Assembly (NCBI GenBank): GCA_022774485.1
Contig: JALFLX010000131.1
Location: 1-7,601, forward strand
DNA length: 7,601 nt
Direction: 5' to 3'
Origin: Bacilli bacterium
GTDB lineage: Bacteria > Bacillota_I > Bacilli_A > RFN20 > CAG-288
The position numbers and the translations under genes were made by a program. Below the pieces are notes generated by a model, which did no database searches, was not told where the DNA came from, and was given only the letters and a program-made list of their open reading frames with translations. Every line of letters starts with the position of its first letter. Position 1 is the stretch's first letter. This document shows, in pieces, positions 1 through 7,148 of this stretch.

Positions 1-14
1 AGAAAAGAAACCTT

Positions 15-20
15 GGAGGT
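15..20 (+). promoter_or_regulatory. Ribosome binding site of the M50 protease gene
   Basis: GGAGGT lies 5 bases before the ATG at 26, a near-consensus Shine-Dalgarno site that supports this start. Only 25 bases precede the gene, so no promoter can be judged. The gene may be transcribed from an operon to the left. Confidence 0.85.
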
Positions 21-25
21 AATTA

Positions 26-1381
26 ATGCAGACAATAATAAATATCATCATTTTCCTTCTCTGCCTGTCATTCGTAGTATGTATCCATGAAGCTGGCCAT
101 TTGCTTGTCGCAAAAGCGTGCAATGTCTTTTGTTTTGAATATTCAATCGGCTTCGGTCCCACCCTCTTCAAAAAGAAGCTGAAGCACAAGAGAAAAGTGA
201 TAGCAGATGGAAAGGTTGTCTTCCAAGCTAGAGATGATGGAAAGAAAGTCCCCTTGTACGAAAAAGTGGAAGGAGAGACCTACTTCTTAATCAAAGCCTT
301 GCCCTTAGGCGGTTATGTCTCCATGGCTGGAGAAGATGGAACCGAGACTGAAGACGGAAAGAGAATTCCGAAAGAGAGAACGTTAACTGGTGTCAATCAC
401 GCCAAGCAGATTGCGATTATGCTCGCTGGTATCGTGATGAACTTCTTACTGGCATGGCTTCTCTTCTTCATCTCTGCTCTGATTCCAAAAACGTATTCTG
501 TTGTCTCCTCCAATGCGATTCAAGTCGCAGAGACTCTCACCATCAATGATGTCGAAATGGAAAGCGGAGCTCATAAAGTCGGACTGAAGGATGGCGACCA
601 GATTCTCTATCTCTATCAGGAATATGTCGGATTAGAAGGAACAGAAGAAACTCTCTACTTCCCGAGCACCAAAGAAGAAACACAGATCAACTCTTACCAG
701 GAATTCAAAGATCCTAACGTTCAAAACACCTACGATGATTTAAAACAAGACTGTATCAGCTACGCTCTTTGTGACTTTATCACCATCGCAAATCAGGGTG
801 GTATCACACTCCCGGAAGAGTTTAAAGATACTCGCATCACCATCGATACCAAGCGTATTATCCACCTCAAGACAAGCGCTTCTCCCGATGAATGGTTGAC
901 TGTCACTCTACCTTCCTATCAAGTCAATACAGAAGATGGTCTTTATTACTACGCGATGGCTCCCCTCGGAATCTCACCGACGACTGATGAGATGTATTAC
1001 ACATTCGGAGATGGCTCGAGAATGTTTGGCACTCTCTTTGTCAATCTCTATAAGGCGTTAGGTTCAATCTTCACTCCCTCTGGATGGAAGAATGTCGGAG
1101 GCATCATCTCTGTCTACAAGATGTCAAGCGAAGGACTCCAGACAAAATCTATCGCTTATATCCTGATGCTCTGGGGATATATCTCCCTTAACTTAGGATG
1201 TTTCAATCTTCTTCCATTCCCGGGATTAGATGGTTGGCAGACTCTGTTAGCGCTGATTGAATCCATCAGCAGAAAGAAACTCTCCACCAAATTCAAAGGC
1301 ATCGCAAACACTGTCGGCATGATTCTTCTCTTCCTCTTAGCCGGTTTGTTGATTGTCAAAGATCTGATCATGATATTCTAA
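26..1381 (+). CDS. rseP: RseP/RasP-type site-2 intramembrane zinc metalloprotease (M50 family)
   Basis: This is a membrane-embedded protease of the family that makes the second cut in anti-sigma factors and clears signal-peptide remnants. Zinc ligands and the catalytic Glu are visible as HEAGH (H21, E22, H25) in the first membrane segment (about 4-22). The third zinc ligand is D402 in NLLPFPGLDG. LPLGGYV (92-98), a second membrane segment (about 129-152, with LAGIVMNFLLA), a PDZ-like region opened by GLKDGD (186-191), and membrane segments near 376-398 and 430-451 follow in family order. At 451 residues it is slightly longer than B. subtilis RasP (about 420). Oddities are an extra charged stretch of about 30 residues after GFGP (51-83), an enlarged acidic PDZ region, VGGIIS (357-362) where relatives usually have an SGPxGI-like motif, and Trp after the LDG. 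The natural substrate cannot be told from sequence. The symbol could equally be rasP. Confidence 0.95.
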   Translation: MQTIINIIIFLLCLSFVVCIHEAGHLLVAKACNVFCFEYSIGFGPTLFKKKLKHKRKVIADGKVVFQARDDGKKVPLYEKVEGETYFLIKALPLGGYVSMAGEDGTETEDGKRIPKERTLTGVNHAKQIAIMLAGIVMNFLLAWLLFFISALIPKTYSVVSSNAIQVAETLTINDVEMESGAHKVGLKDGDQILYLYQEYVGLEGTEETLYFPSTKEETQINSYQEFKDPNVQNTYDDLKQDCISYALCDFITIANQGGITLPEEFKDTRITIDTKRIIHLKTSASPDEWLTVTLPSYQVNTEDGLYYYAMAPLGISPTTDEMYYTFGDGSRMFGTLFVNLYKALGSIFTPSGWKNVGGIISVYKMSSEGLQTKSIAYILMLWGYISLNLGCFNLLPFPGLDGWQTLLALIESISRKKLSTKFKGIANTVGMILLFLLAGLLIVKDLIMIF

Positions 1382-1409
1382 GAGGCAAGGCAACTTGCCT
1401 CTTTTCTTT
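1381..1409 (+). terminator. Rho-independent terminator after the protease gene
   Basis: AGAGGCAAG (1381-1389) and CTTGCCTCT (1394-1402) form a perfect 9-bp stem closed by a GCAA (GNRA) tetraloop, followed by TTTCTTT. The first stem base is the last base of the TAA stop codon, so the terminator abuts the gene directly. It separates the protease transcript from polC. Confidence 0.9.
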
Positions 1410-1437
1410 CATAGATAGAAAGCGGGTGCAGTTTCAG

Positions 1438-1466
1438 TTGTATCGGCTTTTGAAACACATTAAAAT
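1438..1466 (+). promoter_or_regulatory. Possible sigma-A promoter for polC
   Basis: TTGTAT (1438-1443) and TAAAAT (1461-1466) are separated by exactly 17 bases and lie between the upstream terminator and polC. The -10 matches consensus at 5 of 6 positions and the -35 at only 3 of 6. Transcription would begin near 1473, leaving a leader of about 12 bases. A promoter is expected here because of the terminator, but these exact boxes are inference. Confidence 0.4.
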
Positions 1467-1474
1467 GATAAGGC

Positions 1475-1481
1475 GAGGTGA
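1475..1481 (+). promoter_or_regulatory. Ribosome binding site of polC
   Basis: GAGGTGA is complementary to the 16S rRNA 3' end, with its GAGG core 6 bases before the ATG at 1485. It fixes that ATG as the polC start. Confidence 0.8.
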
Positions 1482-1484
1482 GCT

Positions 1485-4400
1485 ATGGACAATCTAATTC
1501 AACGTTTTCTCAAAAAGATCGGATATCAAAACATCAATGCCTTTGAAGGCGCCTCTTTTAAAGAACTTGTCAATGACAAAGAAAACAACAGAATCATCTG
1601 TATCATTCTCCTTGAGAAATACTTGAGTGTGAAGGATTACACTTCCTTTTTTGATACTTTATCTACCTTCACGATCAATGGAGGATTCTCTACCCGCCTC
1701 AAATTTGTCTACAAGAAAGAAGATGAGTGCATCAAGGAATTCATCGAGGAATTCAAAGAGGAATTCAACTGCACGATGTTAGATGATTACGCCTGCTATC
1801 CAGATGAGAAGACACTCATTTTCTCATATTCTTTAGCCTCAGAAGTCAGTGCAATCGATGATGAGACAAGAAAACTCAAAGATTTCTTAGATTCCATCAA
1901 CTCCTCTTACCGCGTCTTGACCCAAGAAAAGATTCAGATTTCCGATGAGGATTTCATCCAAGAGAACAGTCAAGTCTACGCGGATAACGCTAAAAAAATC
2001 GCTTCAAAATACTATGAAGAGAAGATGATCAACACTCACTATCAACCCTGCCGCTTGAAAGATATCGAGAATTACCGCATGGTCTTAGTCGAGGGAACGA
2101 TCTTCAAAGTCGGTGAGGATCGAAAGACCAAAAAAGGAAAAATCATCCGCACCATCGAATATAACGACGGATCTGATTCAATTCAGTCCACTCTCTTTGA
2201 AAGTGCCAAGATGCCCTTAGAAGAGATGAACCAGTATAAGCCAGGTGTCAAAATCCGTGTCTACGGACAAACGATTCACGATCAGTATAATCACGATGAA
2301 CTCGCAATCCGCATCGATAAAATCGCCTTAGCAACACCAGATCCGATCAGAGAGGACACTTATCCTCGAAAGAGAGTTGAGCTCCATCTCCACACCAACA
2401 TGTCTCCTTTCGATGGTGTCACCACCATCGATAAATACTGCAAGACTGCTAGCAAATGGGGGCATAAAGCCATTGCCTTAACAGACCATGGCGGTTGCCA
2501 AGCATTCCCAGATGCGCAGTCTGCCGGCGAGAAAAACAACATCAAAGTCCTTTACGGAACAGAGTTTTATGTTGTCAACGACAAAAGAGAAGACGCTCAT
2601 TTTATTTATAATCCAAGCGATAGAAAGCTCGCGACTTCTAACTTTATCATCTTCGATACCGAGACTACTGGTCTCTCCTGCCGCTATGACAGGCTCATCG
2701 AGTTTGGCGCTGTGAAAGTCAGTCCCTCTGGTCAGGTCTTAGATGAGATTGACTTCTTCATCAACCCTGACACCAAACTCTCTGAATTCTCAATCAAAGT
2801 CTCTCACATCACCCAAGACATGGTCGATCACGGACACCCGATCAAAAAGGCGTTAGCCATGATTTTAGAGTTCTTCGGAGATGATATCTTAGTCGCTCAC
2901 AACGCCGCCTTCGACTATGACTTCCTAAACGAAGCGCTGAAAAACAACGGCTTAGCACCGATTCAAAACCCAGTCATCGACACCATGCAACTCTCGAGAT
3001 ATCTCTATCCGGAGATGAGAAGCCACCGCGAAGAAGCCTTAGCTTCCAAGCTCGGGGTTCCTTTCGATAAAGAAGGTGCACACCGCGCCAACTACGATGC
3101 TGAGCACTTAGGGAAAATCTTTGAAGTGATGTTAGCAAATCTTCTCGAGAAGAATCCAGATCTCACGCATCAGGATCTCGGCGCTTTGACGATCACCGAT
3201 CAGATGCTCTTAACGATGCACCCTTACCACGTCACTGCCTACGCTAGAAACAGCCAAGGATTAAAAGACCTCTATCGCATCATCTCAGAGAGCAACACCA
3301 AACACATCGGTGCCCAAGGAAATCCGCTTGTCCCACTCTCTTATCTGGAACAGTATAGAGAGAATCTCCTATTAGGTTCTGCCTGCTTCAACGGCGATGT
3401 TTTTGAAACAGCCATCACCAAAGGGGAAGAGAAGCTAAAAAAGAAAATCTCTTTCTATGACTTCATCGAAGTTCAACCTCCTGAGAACTATATTTATTTG
3501 ATCCACACCGGTCAGCTCTCTTCTCTTCAAGAAGTAAAAGATGTCCTGAAGGATTTAATCTACACTGCAAGAAGTGTCGGAAAGATGGTCTGTGCCACCG
3601 GGGATTGTCACTACCTCAACCCGCAGGACAAAGTCTTCCGCGATGTCTTCATCTCGGCAAATGGTCTAAAAGGTGCAAGGCATCCGTTAAACTTAGCTCC
3701 GCGTGATTCCGCCAAGCCGGAAGTGAGACAAGCTTGGTATAGAAACCCGCTTCCAAATCCTGATCAACACTTTAGAACCACAGATGAAATGGTGGAGTGT
3801 TTCAGTTTCTTAGAAGATAAATCTCTCATCGAAGAAATCGTTATAGATAACACAAACAAAGTCGCCGACATGATCGAAGATGGCATTCGTCCGACCAAGT
3901 CTGGTCTCTACCCACCAAGCATTCCTGGCGCTGATCAAAAACTCAGCGATTTAGCGTATCAGACTGCCAAAGAAATGTACGGGGATCCGCTTCCGAAAGA
4001 GATTCAAGAGCGCTTAGAAACAGAGCTGAAAGGTATCATCGAAAACGGCTTTTCTGTCATTTACTGGCTCTCTTCTGAAATTGTCCGCTGGAGCAACTCT
4101 GAGGGCTACTTGATCGGTTCAAGAGGCTCTGTCGGCTCTAGCTTTGTCGCCACGATGACTGGAATCACGGAGGTTAACCCGCTTCCTCCTCATTACCGTT
4201 GCCCCGAGTGTCACTATTTAGAGTGGGCTCCATTAACCGAATATGAATCCGGCTTTGACCTCCCTGAGAAAGTGTGTCCGCACTGCGGACATAAGCTTAT
4301 CGGCGATGGTCAGAACATCCCTTTTGCAACCTTCTTAGGTTTCCACGCGGAGAAAGTCCCGGATATCGATTTAAACTTCCCAAGCGACTTCCAAGCGATT

Positions 4401-5855
4401 GCCCACGAGCACATGAAGCAGATTTTAAATGAGACTGGAAACACCTGTTACAAAGCAGGTACCATCCAGACGACCCAAGAGAAACAAGCGAGAGGTTACG
4501 CCTTAGGATATTTTGAATCGTTAGGAATCGACACGGATAAAGTGAGAAACGCTCAGATTGACTACATCGCCTCTGGCTGTATCGATGTCAAACGTTCCAC
4601 CGGTCAGCATCCTGGCGGTGTCATTGTCATCCCCAAAGGCATGGAAGCTTATGACTTCACTCCCGTTCAATTCCCGGCCGATGATCCTGACTCCACTTGG
4701 ATGACCACCCACTACGATTTCCACAAGATTCACGACAATGTCTTGAAGTTCGATATGTTAGGTCATGTCGATCCGCAAGCGATCAGAATGCAGTGCGATC
4801 TCTGCGGTTTCTCCTTTAAGGATATGCAGGAGAAGATCTCTATCTCTGATCCAGAAGCTCACTCTCTCTTCTGGTCAAGCGAAGCGCTCCATTTAAAACA
4901 GAACATCTTAAAACAAGAGACAGGCGCATTAGGACTTCCGGAGTTCGGAACAGAAAACGGACGTCGTGTCTTGTTAGAGACACAACCACGCTCCTTTGCA
5001 GACTTAGTTCGCATTTCTGGTTTAAGCCACGGAACCAATGTCTTCGCCGGAAACGCAGAAGACTTAATCCGCGACAAAGGCTTTAAATTAAAAGATGTCA
5101 TCGCCTGCCGTGACGACATCATGACAGTGCTTCACAACGTTTACGGAGTGGAAAACTCCGATGCTTTCGCCATCATGGAATTCACCAGAAAAGGAAACTT
5201 TGGAAAGCCTGGAAACGACCAGAAAAAAGAGAAGTTCATCAAAGTGATGGAAGAGCACAATGTCCCAGAGTGGTACATTGAATCCTGTAAGAAAATCGCC
5301 TACATGTTCCCGAAAGGACACGCTGTCGCTTATGTCACAAACTGTATCCGCTGCGCATGGTTTAAAGTCCACAAGCCTTTAGCGTATTACGCTACTTACT
5401 TCACCCTCCGCTGTGACGGATATGACATCAAAACTATGATGAAAGGAATGGAAGCCTCCTTTAAAAAGAGAAATGAAATCCTCACCAGAGTTCAGAATCA
5501 TGAACCAGTCTCCAATCCAGAACTTGCCACCATCAACGCCTTAGAATCCACAGTCGAAATGTACGATAGAGGATATTCTTTCGCCCCTCTTAACGTCATG
5601 ACAAGCCAAGCGACACAGTTTTCCATCGATGAGAAAAAGAATCAAGTTATCCCTGCCTTAACCTCCATCAATGGCTTAGGAGAATCGGTTGCTCTCCAGA
5701 TCATCAAAGCCAGAAACGATCATCCCTTCACTTCCGTTAACGACCTCATGGAACGCGCTCATGTCGGTCAGACAATGATTGAAAAACTGAGAAGTGTCAA
5801 CGCCTTAGATGGGCTTCCCGATGATGACCAGATGACCCTTTTCGATATGCTTTAA
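1485..5855 (+). CDS. polC: DNA polymerase III alpha subunit, PolC type (Gram-positive replicase with built-in proofreading)
   Basis: This is the main chromosomal replicase, adding dNTPs and proofreading with its own 3'-5' exonuclease. Its 1456 residues are close to B. subtilis PolC (about 1437), so it is intact. Order: N-terminal domain (about 1-190); OB fold (about 195-290, VEGTIF at 202-207); PHP domain with HLHT (301-304), TDHG (333-336) and D707/H709 in GDCHYL. The exonuclease inserted in the PHP domain carries FDTETTG (D391, E393), D477, and H533/D538 in HRANYD. The polymerase core has GSRGSVGSS (878-886), a zinc site C906/C909/C931/C934 (CPEC, CPHC), catalytic D960 and D962 in PDIDLNF, D1090 in LKFDML, KRSTGQHPGG from 1036, and FPKGHAVAY from 1275. 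A helix-hairpin-helix region (INGLGESVALQI) follows, and QMTLF (1449-1453) is a likely sliding-clamp motif. Some motifs deviate mildly from the usual forms, for example GLSHGTNVF. Identification is secure. Confidence 0.98.
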   Translation: MDNLIQRFLKKIGYQNINAFEGASFKELVNDKENNRIICIILLEKYLSVKDYTSFFDTLSTFTINGGFSTRLKFVYKKEDECIKEFIEEFKEEFNCTMLDDYACYPDEKTLIFSYSLASEVSAIDDETRKLKDFLDSINSSYRVLTQEKIQISDEDFIQENSQVYADNAKKIASKYYEEKMINTHYQPCRLKDIENYRMVLVEGTIFKVGEDRKTKKGKIIRTIEYNDGSDSIQSTLFESAKMPLEEMNQYKPGVKIRVYGQTIHDQYNHDELAIRIDKIALATPDPIREDTYPRKRVELHLHTNMSPFDGVTTIDKYCKTASKWGHKAIALTDHGGCQAFPDAQSAGEKNNIKVLYGTEFYVVNDKREDAHFIYNPSDRKLATSNFIIFDTETTGLSCRYDRLIEFGAVKVSPSGQVLDEIDFFINPDTKLSEFSIKVSHITQDMVDHGHPIKKALAMILEFFGDDILVAHNAAFDYDFLNEALKNNGLAPIQNPVIDTMQLSRYLYPEMRSHREEALASKLGVPFDKEGAHRANYDAEHLGKIFEVMLANLLEKNPDLTHQDLGALTITDQMLLTMHPYHVTAYARNSQGLKDLYRIISESNTKHIGAQGNPLVPLSYLEQYRENLLLGSACFNGDVFETAITKGEEKLKKKISFYDFIEVQPPENYIYLIHTGQLSSLQEVKDVLKDLIYTARSVGKMVCATGDCHYLNPQDKVFRDVFISANGLKGARHPLNLAPRDSAKPEVRQAWYRNPLPNPDQHFRTTDEMVECFSFLEDKSLIEEIVIDNTNKVADMIEDGIRPTKSGLYPPSIPGADQKLSDLAYQTAKEMYGDPLPKEIQERLETELKGIIENGFSVIYWLSSEIVRWSNSEGYLIGSRGSVGSSFVATMTGITEVNPLPPHYRCPECHYLEWAPLTEYESGFDLPEKVCPHCGHKLIGDGQNIPFATFLGFHAEKVPDIDLNFPSDFQAIAHEHMKQILNETGNTCYKAGTIQTTQEKQARGYALGYFESLGIDTDKVRNAQIDYIASGCIDVKRSTGQHPGGVIVIPKGMEAYDFTPVQFPADDPDSTWMTTHYDFHKIHDNVLKFDMLGHVDPQAIRMQCDLCGFSFKDMQEKISISDPEAHSLFWSSEALHLKQNILKQETGALGLPEFGTENGRRVLLETQPRSFADLVRISGLSHGTNVFAGNAEDLIRDKGFKLKDVIACRDDIMTVLHNVYGVENSDAFAIMEFTRKGNFGKPGNDQKKEKFIKVMEEHNVPEWYIESCKKIAYMFPKGHAVAYVTNCIRCAWFKVHKPLAYYATYFTLRCDGYDIKTMMKGMEASFKKRNEILTRVQNHEPVSNPELATINALESTVEMYDRGYSFAPLNVMTSQATQFSIDEKKNQVIPALTSINGLGESVALQIIKARNDHPFTSVNDLMERAHVGQTMIEKLRSVNALDGLPDDDQMTLFDML

Positions 5856-5940
5856 TTCACGTCATTCAGCGCTATTTTAGCGGATAAAAACGATTTTATT
5901 AAAGAAACAATCTCTTTATCAAAAAAACACTTTATTTTGA
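5856..5940. other. AT-rich intergenic stretch after polC, no clear terminator
   Basis: The gap holds only weak inverted repeats: CGCTA/TAGCG (5870-5874 with 5878-5882), ATAAAA/TTTTAT (5884-5889 with 5894-5899) and TAAAGA/TCTTTA (5900-5905 with 5913-5918). None has a GC-rich stem followed by a T run. An A7 tract (5921-5927) followed by CACTTTATTTT sits just before the next -35 box and resembles an UP element. I see no small gene. Confidence 0.5.
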
Positions 5941-5969
5941 TTGAATTCTTTTTTCCTTGCTTTTATCAT
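5941..5969 (+). promoter_or_regulatory. Sigma-A-type promoter of the lipoprotein gene
   Basis: TTGAAT (5941-5946, 4 of 6 consensus) and TATCAT (5964-5969, 5 of 6) are spaced by exactly 17 bases. The preceding AT-rich tract (5921-5938) could act as an UP element. Transcription should start near 5976, about 15 bases before the ATG, at the ribosome binding site itself. The promoter therefore gives the lipoprotein gene its own transcript and rules out translation from any codon upstream of the TATCAT box. Confidence 0.65.
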
Positions 5970-5975
5970 ACTTGT

Positions 5976-5982
5976 AAGGAGG
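5976..5982 (+). promoter_or_regulatory. Ribosome binding site that decides the lipoprotein start
   Basis: AAGGAGG lies 8 bases before the ATG at 5991. The frame is open back to a TTG at 5937, but that codon overlaps the -35 region and has no Shine-Dalgarno site. Starting at 5991 also gives a clean signal peptide. Confidence 0.9.
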
Positions 5983-5990
5983 ACCTACTC

Positions 5991-7070
5991 ATGAAAAAAA
6001 CATTATTATCTCTTGTTTCCCTTCTCCCGTTCACTCTTTTAGCAAGCTGCTCTTCTGCTAACACCAAACTCCCGAATTCTGGCAAGAACATCAGCGCTGA
6101 AGAAGGAAGACAAAAACTCGCAAACAGCATCGAAAACACGATAGAAGAAGACAATAAGCCGTTAGATGCAATCGGTTTTGAAGTGAATGACTCTCACTCA
6201 AAAACAGAACTCACCGGCTATATGAAAAATGCTGACACAAGCATCCTTGACTTAAATGTCGACCTCACTCAGAAGAAAGGTGATTTCAAAGCCGCGTTTA
6301 AAGGACTCAACGCCACAGATCCTAACGATATCAAATTCCTTCTCAGCGTCGGTTCTGAGATCAACGGTTCCATCAATATCACCTCTTCTTTGATGCCTGG
6401 TGTCTCCATGAATTCTGAATACAAAGGACTTTATGAAGCTGCTCTTGGAATCGAGAAGAAAAATCTCTATTTTGACCTCTCTAACAAGCAAACCTACAGC
6501 TTAATCTCTCAGTTTGCAAACATCGACCTCGGAGTTGATATCGGCTCACTTCTTCCGTCAAGTGGCAAAGGAAAGATTGCTCTTCCCTTCGATGATTCTT
6601 TCACTCCAATTGGTACAGATGCTCTTACAAGTATCCAAGAAGGTTTAGGAGAAATTGTAAATGGACTCCCAAAAGATGGTCAGTTCAAAGATCACAACAA
6701 AGGTGTATTTTCTTACAGCGGTGAGCTTAAAGGAAATGCGCTCTCTTCTTACTTAAATCCGGATGAAGAGACAGAATTGGATCCCTTAGTCAAACTTCAG
6801 CTGAGCGCAGATTCTTCCTTTGAATACAGCTTGATTTTCACTGAGGATGGTCTTGCTAGCTTCGGCTACGAATATAAAGTCAGCGGAAACATCCAAGTCA
6901 GACTCGATCCTACTCAAATCGAGGGACTTCCGACCTTAGGAATGAATGATTTGACACTCTCTCTTACGATGGACCTCTCCTCCGGTAGTAAATTCTCGTT
7001 CTTGACAAACGATGCGGTCACTTTCCCAGCCATCAACTTAGACGATTACACTGAAATTACATTAGATTAG
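5991..7070 (+). CDS. Unrecognised secreted lipoprotein (type II signal peptide)
   Basis: The start MKKTLLSLVSLLPF is a short basic-then-hydrophobic signal peptide ending in the lipobox LASC, with C20 as the predicted lipid-modified first residue. The mature protein is therefore likely anchored to the outer face of the cell membrane. The total is 359 residues. A polar linker (21-34) leads to a charged, probably helical segment (35-54). The rest is mostly alternating polar/hydrophobic stretches suggesting beta-sheet, with one more likely helix near 209-225 (DALTSIQEGLGEIVNGL). C20 is the only cysteine and there is no tryptophan. I do not recognise a family. A helix followed by a large antiparallel sheet would suit a LolA/LppX-like lipid-binding fold, but that is speculation. 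It has its own promoter and terminator, and no neighbouring gene hints at its role. No ABC-transporter genes are adjacent, so a solute-binding role has no support. Confidence 0.9.
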   Translation: MKKTLLSLVSLLPFTLLASCSSANTKLPNSGKNISAEEGRQKLANSIENTIEEDNKPLDAIGFEVNDSHSKTELTGYMKNADTSILDLNVDLTQKKGDFKAAFKGLNATDPNDIKFLLSVGSEINGSINITSSLMPGVSMNSEYKGLYEAALGIEKKNLYFDLSNKQTYSLISQFANIDLGVDIGSLLPSSGKGKIALPFDDSFTPIGTDALTSIQEGLGEIVNGLPKDGQFKDHNKGVFSYSGELKGNALSSYLNPDEETELDPLVKLQLSADSSFEYSLIFTEDGLASFGYEYKVSGNIQVRLDPTQIEGLPTLGMNDLTLSLTMDLSSGSKFSFLTNDAVTFPAINLDDYTEITLD

Positions 7071-7098
7071 TCATCTTTGATGATTTTCACCCTTAGAA

Positions 7099-7126
7099 AA
7101 AGAGGAAGCGGATCCGCTTCCTCTTT
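7099..7126. terminator. Bidirectional intrinsic terminator between convergent genes
   Basis: A perfect 28-bp palindrome centred between 7112 and 7113 can fold as a 12-bp stem (AAAGAGGAAGCG with its complement) around a GATC loop. Reading rightward it is followed by CTTTTGGTTT. Reading leftward it is preceded by AAAAA (7097-7101), which gives a T run on the minus strand. It lies 28 bases after the lipoprotein stop and 22 bases beyond the stop of the minus-strand gene, so it should end both transcripts. Confidence 0.92.
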
Positions 7127-7148
7127 CTTTTGGTTTGATATTTACTGA

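Noticed and set aside
1156..1371. A 71-codon minus-strand frame over the end of the protease gene
   Set aside because: It is antisense to the conserved LDG motif and last membrane helix, with no ribosome binding site that I can see supporting it.
2360..2715. Open frames on both strands inside the polC PHP and exonuclease region
   Set aside because: They lie wholly within a secure coding region, and their translations have no protein-like motifs.
4521..5372. Three minus-strand open frames of 70-94 codons inside polC
   Set aside because: They are antisense to conserved polymerase motifs and arise from polC codon usage; no independent coding evidence.
1485..5855. Mycoplasma-type code (TGA as Trp)
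   Set aside because: Trp codons checked in polC are TGG, and the gene is full length without reading TGA as sense.
5870..5882. CGCTA-TTT-TAGCG hairpin as a polC terminator
   Set aside because: Only a 5-bp stem, and no T run follows it on either side.
5937..5990. An 18-codon N-terminal extension of the lipoprotein starting at TTG 5937
   Set aside because: It overlaps the predicted -35 region, has no ribosome binding site, and would bury the signal peptide; AAGGAGG before 5991 gives a much better start.
5994..6000. A7 run at the lipoprotein start as a phase-variation tract
   Set aside because: It is simply the AAA AAA A of a normal Met-Lys-Lys-Thr signal peptide and too short to claim slippage.
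5966..6491. Minus-strand open frames under the lipoprotein signal peptide and N-terminal half
   Set aside because: They overlap a well-supported gene with signal peptide, promoter and ribosome binding site on the other strand.
7071..7087. TCATC-TTT-GATGA hairpin followed by TTTT as a second lipoprotein terminator
   Set aside because: The stem is 5 bp and mostly A-T; the 12-bp hairpin just downstream is far stronger.
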